Assembly: GCA_023453655.1 (NCBI GenBank) | Contig: JAEXTE010000025.1 | Coordinates: 1-12,367 of the forward strand | Source of the DNA: Pseudomonadota bacterium | GTDB taxonomy: Bacteria > Pseudomonadota > Gammaproteobacteria > Xanthomonadales > Xanthomonadaceae | Direction: 5' to 3' | Length of the DNA: 12,367 nucleotides | Shown here: positions 8,095 through 12,367 of the stretch, in pieces | Layout: each line of letters starts with the position of its first letter | Numbering within the stretch: the stretch's first letter is position 1 | Notes under the pieces: model-generated | The model's database searches: none | The model's input: the letters and a program-made list of their open reading frames with translations, nothing else | Told to the model about the DNA's origin: nothing | Translations under genes and position numbers: made by a program

Positions 8095-8113
8095 GAGGAT
8101 GCGACAGCCGCGC

Positions 8114-8142
8114 CCCACAAGGGCGCGTCGGTCGTATATAAT
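8114..8142 (+). promoter_or_regulatory. Predicted internal promoter for rpsH and downstream genes
   Basis: A perfect -10 hexamer TATAAT is at 8137-8142 within GTATATAAT, a clear AT island. The best -35 at 17 bp is CCCACA (8114-8119), which matches only the ACA half of the consensus, and there is no extended -10 TG. Transcription would begin near 8148-8150, leaving about a 100-nt leader before rpsH. The hexamer is convincing, but the weak -35 keeps confidence moderate. Confidence 0.5.
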
Positions 8143-8150
8143 CGCCGGCT

Positions 8151-8168
8151 TGCCCGCGCAAGCGGGTG
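8151..8168 (+). promoter_or_regulatory. GCAA-tetraloop hairpin at the predicted 5' end of the rpsH transcript
   Basis: CCCGC (8153-8157) pairs with GCGGG (8162-8166) around a GCAA loop, and two wobble pairs extend the stem to 7. It would form at the very 5' end of a transcript from the predicted promoter. The rest of the leader has ACGGCC (8174-8179) with GGCCGT (8189-8194) and a 10-bp palindrome TTTCGCGAAA (8211-8220). A role in mRNA stability or autogenous control is speculative. Confidence 0.35.
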
Positions 8169-8251
8169 GAGCGACGGCCCGGCCACGCGGCCGTGGACAA
8201 CCAAACAGATTTTCGCGAAAGCGGATATCGGTGCACTCATAAGGAACTCCC

Positions 8252-8647
8252 ATGAGCATGACTGATCCCATCGCCGACATGCTGGTCCGCATCAGGAATG
8301 CGGCCGCGGTCGGCAAGCCGACGGTGAAGATGCCGTCCTCCAAGACCAAGGTCGCGATCGCCAACGTGCTGAAGGCCGAAGGCTATATCGGCGACCTGCG
8401 CGTGACCGAGAACGGCGCCAAGGCCGAACTCGAGATCGTTCTCAAGTATTTCGAAGGCCGTCCGGTGATCGAGCAGCTCAAGCGCGTGTCGCGCTCGGGC
8501 CTGCGCCAGTACCGCGGCAAGGACGCGCTGCCCAAGGTCCTCGGTGGCCTGGGCGTCGCCATCATCTCCACCTCGAAGGGCATCATGACCGATGCGCAGG
8601 CGCGCCAGCAGGGCGTCGGCGGCGAGGTCCTGTGCTTCGTGGCCTAA
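8252..8647 (+). CDS. rpsH: 30S ribosomal protein S8
   Basis: S8 is a primary binder of helix 21 of 16S rRNA and in E. coli the translational repressor of the spc operon. The 131 residues begin [16 protein letters not shown], as in E. coli, and contain [38 protein letters not shown] and the signature [20 protein letters not shown] before the terminal CFVA. AAGGA (8241-8245) lies 6 nt before the first ATG. A second ATG two codons in is possible, but the MSM start is the family form. It opens a sub-block separated from rpsN by a noncoding break with its own candidate promoter. Confidence 0.98.
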   Translation: MSMTDPIADMLVRIRNAAAVGKPTVKMPSSKTKVAIANVLKAEGYIGDLRVTENGAKAELEIVLKYFEGRPVIEQLKRVSRSGLRQYRGKDALPKVLGGLGVAIISTSKGIMTDAQARQQGVGGEVLCFVA

Positions 8648-8660
8648 GGGAGTAACGTAG

Positions 8661-9188
8661 ATGTCCCGCATCGCCAAGAAGCCGATCGCCCTCCCGAAGG
8701 GCGTCGAAGTCAGCTCCCAGCCGGGCTCGATCAGCGTCAAGGGCCCGAAGGGCACCCTGTCGGTGGTCAAGCCGGCCGACATCCAGGTCAACATCGAGGA
8801 CGGCAACGCGCTGCTCTCGGCCAACGACCCCTCGCAGATCGCCCTCACCGGCACCCTGCGCGCCATCGTCGCGAACATGGTCCAAGGCGTCTCGCAGGGC
8901 TTCGAGCGCAAGCTCGAGCTGGTCGGCGTCGGTTACCGTGCCGCGGCCCAGGGCAAGGACCTGAACCTGTCGCTGGGCTTCTCGCACCCGGTCGTGTTCA
9001 AGGCCCCCGAAGGCATCACCATCACCACGCCGACCCAGACCGAGATCGTGGTCGCCGGCGCGGACAAGCAGCTGGTGGGCGAGGTTGCCGCCAAGATCCG
9101 CGGATTCCGTCCGCCGGAGCCCTACAAGGGCAAGGGCGTGAAGTACTCCGACGAAGTCATCATCCGCAAGGAAGCCAAGAAGGCGTAA
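8661..9188 (+). CDS. rplF: 50S ribosomal protein L6
   Basis: L6 binds the sarcin-ricin/H97 region of 23S rRNA near the factor-binding site. The 175 residues (E. coli 177) begin [17 protein letters not shown] and have the duplicated alpha/beta fold with [10 protein letters not shown] (about 25-34), [21 protein letters not shown] and the signature [16 protein letters not shown] near the C-terminus. GGGAG lies 8 nt before the ATG. A 63-nt GC-rich gap follows, longer than usual between rplF and rplR. Confidence 0.98.
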   Translation: MSRIAKKPIALPKGVEVSSQPGSISVKGPKGTLSVVKPADIQVNIEDGNALLSANDPSQIALTGTLRAIVANMVQGVSQGFERKLELVGVGYRAAAQGKDLNLSLGFSHPVVFKAPEGITITTPTQTEIVVAGADKQLVGEVAAKIRGFRPPEPYKGKGVKYSDEVIIRKEAKKA

Positions 9189-9196
9189 TGCGGACC

Positions 9197-9218
9197 GCCG
9201 GCCCCGCGCCGGCCCCGC
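9197..9218 (+). repeat. Perfect tandem duplication of an 11-bp unit
   Basis: The unit GCCGGCCCCGC occurs at 9197-9207 and again directly at 9208-9218. It sits in the 63-nt rplF-rplR gap and probably arose by replication slippage. No regulatory role can be shown from sequence. Confidence 0.7.
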
Positions 9219-9251
9219 CAGCCGATCCGCTTCCCGCCACAGAGCATATCC

Positions 9252-9605
9252 ATGGACAAGAAAATCGCCCGCCTGCGCCGCGCCAAGTCCACGCGTGCGC
9301 ACATCCGCGAACTCGGCGTGCCGCGCCTGTCGGTGCTGCGCACCGGCCAGCACGTCTACGCCCAGGTGTTCAGCGCCGACGGCTCCAAGGTCCTGGCCGC
9401 GGCCAGCACCACCCAGGCCGACGTCCGCGACGGCCTGAAGAACGGCAAGAACGCCGAAGCCGCCGCCAAGGTCGGCCGCGCCATCGCCGAGAAGGCCAAG
9501 GCCGCCGGCATCGAGACGGTTGCCTTCGACCGCTCGGGCTATCGCTACCACGGCCGCGTCAAGGCGCTGGCCGATGCCGCCCGCGAGGGTGGCCTGCAGT
9601 TCTGA
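9252..9605 (+). CDS. rplR: 50S ribosomal protein L18
   Basis: L18 binds 5S rRNA with L5 in the central protuberance. The 117 residues equal the E. coli length and include [47 protein letters not shown] and the characteristic end [20 protein letters not shown] then REGGLQF. There is no clear Shine-Dalgarno sequence: only AGAG lies about 7 nt upstream, so initiation may be weak or depend on the preceding context. The family start MDKK supports this ATG. A long gap with a hairpin follows. Confidence 0.97.
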   Translation: MDKKIARLRRAKSTRAHIRELGVPRLSVLRTGQHVYAQVFSADGSKVLAAASTTQADVRDGLKNGKNAEAAAKVGRAIAEKAKAAGIETVAFDRSGYRYHGRVKALADAAREGGLQF

Positions 9606-9610
9606 TGCTT

Positions 9611-9642
9611 GAAAGCGGCATGGCCGGTGCCATGTCGCTTTT
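9611..9642 (+). terminator. 14-bp hairpin with short T-run between rplR and rpsE
   Basis: Bases 9611-9624 (GAAAGCGGCATGGC) pair with 9629-9642 (GCCATGTCGCTTTT) around a CGGT loop, with two wobbles. The 3' arm ends in TTTT and the 5' arm has AAA, so it looks like a weak bidirectional terminator. It lies 6 nt after the rplR stop. Complete termination here would starve rpsE to secY, so partial termination or mRNA processing is more likely. Confidence 0.55.
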
Positions 9643-9654
9643 CATGCCGACCTG

Positions 9655-9673
9655 CCGGTGCAGGGTGCACCGG
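9655..9673 (+). other. Second hairpin in the rplR-rpsE gap
   Basis: CCGGTGCA (9655-9662) and TGCACCGG (9666-9673) form a perfect 8-bp inverted repeat with a GGG loop. A third short one, GCGGC-CAA-GCCGC, is at 9731-9743. No coding sequence is evident in the gap, and I find no convincing promoter in it. Confidence 0.4.
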
Positions 9674-9769
9674 GCGCGCCGCGGCTTCTGTCCGACGGAC
9701 GCGATCCACCGCTCCAGACCACAACCATAAGCGGCCAAGCCGCAAATTCCCTCCAACAGAGACATGGCA

Positions 9770-10309
9770 ATGGCAGAACAACGTGAATCCCGCGGGCGCG
9801 ACCGCAATCGCGACCGGGAAGAAATCGACGACGGCATGATCGAGAAGCTGGTCGCGGTCAACCGCGTCAGCAAGACCGTCAAGGGCGGTCGCCAGTTCAC
9901 CTTCACCGCGCTGACGGTGGTGGGCGACGGCAACGGCAAGGTCGGCTTCGGCTACGGCAAGGCGCGCGAAGTGCCGGTCGCGATCCAGAAGTCGATGGAA
10001 TACGCGCGCAAGAACATGAACACGGTCGACCTCAACGGCGGCACGCTGTTCCACACGGTGAAGTCCGGCCACGGCGCCGCCCGCGTGTTCATGCAGCCGG
10101 CTTCCGAGGGTACCGGCGTGATCGCCGGCGGCGCGATGCGCGCCGTGCTCGAAGCGGTGGGCGTGAAGGACGTGCTGGCCAAGGCCACCGGTTCGCGCAA
10201 CCCGATCAACCTGGTGCGCGCCACCGTCAAGGGCCTGACCGAGATGCAGTCGCCGGCCCGCATCGCGGCCAAGCGCGGCAAGAAGGTGGAGGAGATCCTC
10301 AATGGCTAA
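9770..10309 (+). CDS. rpsE: 30S ribosomal protein S5 with charged N-terminus
   Basis: S5 helps form the mRNA entry channel and decoding fidelity centre. The 179-residue protein has the double-stranded-RNA-binding-like domain with [20 protein letters not shown], then [23 protein letters not shown] and [23 protein letters not shown]. The [11 protein letters not shown] loop, altered in spectinomycin-resistant E. coli, has the usual sequence. The start at the second ATG is favoured because AGAGA lies 7 nt before it but 1 nt before the ATG at 9764, and MAEQR fits my memory of xanthomonad S5. About 12 extra N-terminal residues, relative to the 167-residue E. coli protein, are rich in Arg and Asp/Glu. 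It overlaps rpmD by 8 nt. Confidence 0.96.
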   Translation: MAEQRESRGRDRNRDREEIDDGMIEKLVAVNRVSKTVKGGRQFTFTALTVVGDGNGKVGFGYGKAREVPVAIQKSMEYARKNMNTVDLNGGTLFHTVKSGHGAARVFMQPASEGTGVIAGGAMRAVLEAVGVKDVLAKATGSRNPINLVRATVKGLTEMQSPARIAAKRGKKVEEILNG

Positions 10310-10499
10310 GAACGAAGCCGCCGGCGGCACCGTCAAGGTGCGCCTGGTCAAGGGCCTGCGCGGCTCGCAGGCGAAGCACCGCCTGTCGGTGCGCGCGCTC
10401 GGCCTGAACAAGCTCAACGACGTCCGCGAACTGAAGGACAGCCCGCAGGTTCGTGGCCTGATCAACAAGGTCCACTACCTGGTGAAGGTGGAGGAATAA
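10302..10499 (+). CDS. rpmD: 50S ribosomal protein L30
   Basis: L30 is a small 23S rRNA-binding protein of the 50S subunit. The 65 residues show [18 protein letters not shown], then [20 protein letters not shown] and the ending [13 protein letters not shown]. coli has 59 residues; the extra ones are at the N-terminus (MAKNEAAGG). A strong GGAGGAG (10288-10294), inside the rpsE 3' end, lies 7 nt before the ATG. The start overlaps the last 8 nt of rpsE in another frame. Confidence 0.97.
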   Translation: MAKNEAAGGTVKVRLVKGLRGSQAKHRLSVRALGLNKLNDVRELKDSPQVRGLINKVHYLVKVEE

Positions 10500-10501
10500 T
10501 C

Positions 10502-10936
10502 ATGAAGCTCAATACGCTCAAGCCTGCCGACGGCGCCCGCAAGGAGCGCACCCGCGTCGGTCGCGGCATCGGTTCCGGCCTCGGCAAGACCGCCGGCCGC
10601 GGCCACAAGGGTTCGTTCGCGCGCGCCGGCAAGGGCAAGATCAAGGCCGGCTTCGAAGGCGGCCAGATGCCCATGCACATGCGCCTGCCGAAGATCGGCT
10701 TCCGCTCGAAGCTGAAGGCCGACACCGCCGAAGTGTTCCTGTACCAGCTCGAGAAGCTGGACGGCGACGTCGACTTCGCCGCCCTGCGCGCCGCCAAGCT
10801 GGTGCCGAGCACCGCGAAGAAGGCCAAGGTCGTCAAGAACGGCGAGATCTCGAAGAAGCTCGTGCTCAAGGGCCTGCTGGTGACGGCCGGTGCGCGCGCG
10901 GCGATCGAGGCCGCCGGCGGCAAGATCGAGGAGTAA
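10502..10936 (+). CDS. rplO: 50S ribosomal protein L15
   Basis: L15 is a late-core assembly protein of the 50S subunit with an extended glycine-rich arm that threads into 23S rRNA. The 144 residues equal the E. coli length, with [37 protein letters not shown] (about 21-37), [17 protein letters not shown] and a compact C-terminal domain ending [26 protein letters not shown] (10490-10495) lies 6 nt before the ATG. Only 2 nt separate it from the rpmD stop. It is followed closely by secY. Confidence 0.98.
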   Translation: MKLNTLKPADGARKERTRVGRGIGSGLGKTAGRGHKGSFARAGKGKIKAGFEGGQMPMHMRLPKIGFRSKLKADTAEVFLYQLEKLDGDVDFAALRAAKLVPSTAKKAKVVKNGEISKKLVLKGLLVTAGARAAIEAAGGKIEE

Positions 10937-10943
10937 GCACGGC

Positions 10944-12290
10944 ATGGCGCGAAGCGCGGGAGCGATGTCGGGTCTGGCCGGCGCGGGCAAGTTCACCGAA
11001 CTGCGCCAGCGCCTGCTGTTCGTGCTCGGTGCGCTGATCGTCTACCGCATCGGCTGCTACATCCCGGTGCCGGGCGTGAACCCGGACGCGATGCTGCAGC
11101 TGATGGAACGCCAGGAAGGCACCATCGTGGACATGTTCAACATGTTCTCCGGTGGTGCCCTTGAGCGCTTCAGCCTGTTCGCGCTCAACGTGATTCCCTA
11201 CATCTCGGCCTCGATCGTCATGCAGCTCATGGTGCAGATCGTGCCGAGCCTGAAGGCGATCCAGAAGGAAGGCGAGTCCGGCCGCCGCCGGATCACCCAG
11301 TGGTCGCGCATCGGCGCGATCCCGCTGGCGATCTTCCAGTCGGCCGGCATCGCGATCGCGCTGCAGAGCCAGGGCGCCGGCACCGGCATCCCGGTGGTGT
11401 ACGCGCCGGGTCCAGGCTTCGTGCTGACCGCGATCGTCGCCCTCACCGCCGGCACCATGTTCCTGGTGTGGCTGGGCGAGCAGGTGACCGAGCGCGGCAT
11501 CGGCAACGGCGTGTCGCTGATCATCTTCGCCGGTATCGTCGCGGGCCTGCCCTCGGCGGTGATCGGTACCATCGAGGCGGCCCGCAATGGCGACGTCAGC
11601 CCGATCGCGGTGATCATGATCGCGGTGATCGTGGCGGTGTTCACCTACTTCGTGGTGTTCGTCGAGCGCGGCCAGCGCCGGATCACGGTCAACTACGCGC
11701 GCCGCCAGGGTGGCCGCAACGCGTACATGAACCAGACCTCGTTCCTGCCGCTCAAGCTCAACATGGCGGGCGGGATCCCGGCGATCTTCGCCTCGTCGAT
11801 CATCATGTTCCCGGCCACCGCCACCACCTGGTTCGGCCAGGCGGGTTCGGCGCAGTGGCTGCAGCGGGTGGCGCAGGCGCTCTCGCCCGGCGAGCCGCTG
11901 TACATCCTGCTGTACGCGGGCCTGATCGCCGGTTTCGCGTTCTTCTACACCGCGCTGGTGTTCAACTCGCAGGAAACCGCCGACAACCTCAAGAAGTCGG
12001 GCGCGCTGGTACCGGGCATCCGCCCCGGCAAGGCCACGGCCGAGTACATCGACGGGGTGCTGACCCGGCTCACTGCCGCCGGCGCCGGCTACCTGGTGCT
12101 GGTCTGCCTGCTGCCGGAGTTCATGCGGGCCGAGCTCAACGTTTCGTTCTACTTCGGCGGCACCTCGCTGCTGATCGTGGTGGTGGTGGTGATGGACTTC
12201 ATCGCCCAGATCCAGGCCCACCTGATGTCGCACCAGTACGAAAGCCTGCTCAAGAAGGCCAACCTCCGGGGCGGCGCCAGGACGCGGTAA
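10944..12290 (+). CDS. secY: Protein translocase subunit SecY
   Basis: SecY is the pore-forming inner-membrane subunit of the SecYEG channel, driven by SecA or by translating ribosomes. The 448 residues (E. coli 443) fit ten membrane segments, at roughly 23-41, 76-98, 119-140, 157-177, 188-208, 218-240, 275-292, 318-340, 373-390 and 402-421. The plug region follows [12 protein letters not shown] (65-76). Conserved cytosolic loops are [10 protein letters not shown] (110-119), [15 protein letters not shown] (238-252, ribosome/SecA contact) and [18 protein letters not shown] (345-362). GAGGAG (10928-10933) lies 10 nt before the ATG. A second ATG at 10965 has its ribosome site too close. Its place at the end of the spc block is standard. 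Confidence 0.98.
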   Translation: MARSAGAMSGLAGAGKFTELRQRLLFVLGALIVYRIGCYIPVPGVNPDAMLQLMERQEGTIVDMFNMFSGGALERFSLFALNVIPYISASIVMQLMVQIVPSLKAIQKEGESGRRRITQWSRIGAIPLAIFQSAGIAIALQSQGAGTGIPVVYAPGPGFVLTAIVALTAGTMFLVWLGEQVTERGIGNGVSLIIFAGIVAGLPSAVIGTIEAARNGDVSPIAVIMIAVIVAVFTYFVVFVERGQRRITVNYARRQGGRNAYMNQTSFLPLKLNMAGGIPAIFASSIIMFPATATTWFGQAGSAQWLQRVAQALSPGEPLYILLYAGLIAGFAFFYTALVFNSQETADNLKKSGALVPGIRPGKATAEYIDGVLTRLTAAGAGYLVLVCLLPEFMRAELNVSFYFGGTSLLIVVVVVMDFIAQIQAHLMSHQYESLLKKANLRGGARTR

Positions 12291-12295
12291 GACGG

Positions 12296-12301
12296 TAGAA
12301 T
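12296..12301 (+). promoter_or_regulatory. Possible -10 element downstream of secY
   Basis: TAGAAT matches the -10 consensus at five of six positions and begins 6 nt after the secY stop, in GGTAGAATATG. No credible -35 is found 16-18 bp upstream, which is inside secY. It could drive the alpha-type operon (rpsM and following) expected beyond the window. The call is weak. Confidence 0.25.
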
Positions 12302-12306
12302 ATGTG

Positions 12307-12326
12307 GCGCGGGCCCCGGCCCGCGC
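12307..12326 (+). terminator. GC hairpin after secY
   Basis: GCGCGGGC (12307-12314) and GCCCGCGC (12319-12326) are an exact 8-bp inverted repeat with a CCCG loop, 17 nt after the secY stop. No T-run follows, and the sequence stays extremely GC-rich to the window end, with no gene recognisable in the remaining bases. It may end or process the spc transcript. Confidence 0.35.
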
Positions 12327-12367
12327 GAGCCGGGCCCCGCCGGGGCGGCCGGGCGGGCGCGGCCCGG

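Noticed and set aside
9609..9731. Promoter in the rplR-rpsE gap (TTGAAA at 9609, CATAAG at 9726)
   Set aside because: The two hexamers are not at usable spacing to each other, and neither has a partner 16-18 bp away.
12177..12191. GTG repeat of five units in secY
   Set aside because: It encodes a valine run in the last membrane segment, where E. coli SecY also has a valine-rich run; nothing unusual.
10866..12233. Long open frame on the minus strand (455 codons) opposite secY
   Set aside because: The translation is rich in His, Asp, Arg and Gln without a recognisable fold, which is the usual antisense shadow of a GC-rich membrane-protein gene. secY is certain on the + strand.

Overview
The window is a GC-rich (about two thirds by eye), tightly packed bacterial housekeeping region: the 3' part of tuf, then the whole S10 ribosomal-protein cluster, the whole spc cluster and secY, all on the + strand. 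The gene order (tuf | rpsJ rplC rplD rplW rplB rpsS rplV rpsC rplP rpmC rpsQ | rplN rplX rplE rpsN rpsH rplF rplR rpsE rpmD rplO secY) is the classic proteobacterial one. Protein details such as the MTAK start of L3, the [12 protein letters not shown] segment in L4, the arginine/aspartate-rich start of S5, the GNDGLAW-like start of L16 and the long zinc-free S14 suggest a gammaproteobacterium of the Xanthomonadaceae (Lysobacter/Luteimonas/Xanthomonas-like). That placement comes from remembered sequence character, not a search.

Layout. Positions 1-864 hold the last 287 residues of EF-Tu, normally the end of the str operon (rpsL-rpsG-fusA-tuf). Positions 865-1396 are noncoding: GC-rich hairpins follow tuf, then comes a good sigma70-type promoter (TTGCAT-17 bp-CATAAT, 1049-1077) and a structured leader of about 313 nt. 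The leader contains a textbook terminator-like hairpin with a T-run at 1253-1290, just ahead of rpsJ. Positions 1397-8040 carry 15 ribosomal protein genes with small gaps or overlaps. A 211-nt noncoding break (8041-8251) with two GC hairpins and a perfect TATAAT separates rpsN from rpsH. Positions 8252-12290 carry rpsH to secY, interrupted by a 164-nt gap between rplR and rpsE that contains a 14-bp hairpin. The last 77 nt lead toward the alpha operon (rpsM and following), which lies outside the window.

How the genes work together. The ribosomal proteins assemble into both subunits (S10, S19, S3, S17, S14, S8, S5 in 30S; L3, L4, L23, L2, L22, L16, L29, L14, L24, L5, L6, L18, L30, L15 in 50S). 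EF-Tu delivers aminoacyl-tRNA, and SecY forms the membrane channel that the L23/L29 exit-site region of the ribosome docks to.

I found no mobile element, CRISPR array, tRNA or accessory system. The points of interest are regulatory (the S10-leader attenuator and structured breaks at rpsN/rpsH and rplR/rpsE) and structural (a divergent L4 tunnel loop, an N-terminal extension on L22, and arginine/aspartate-rich tails on S3 and S5).
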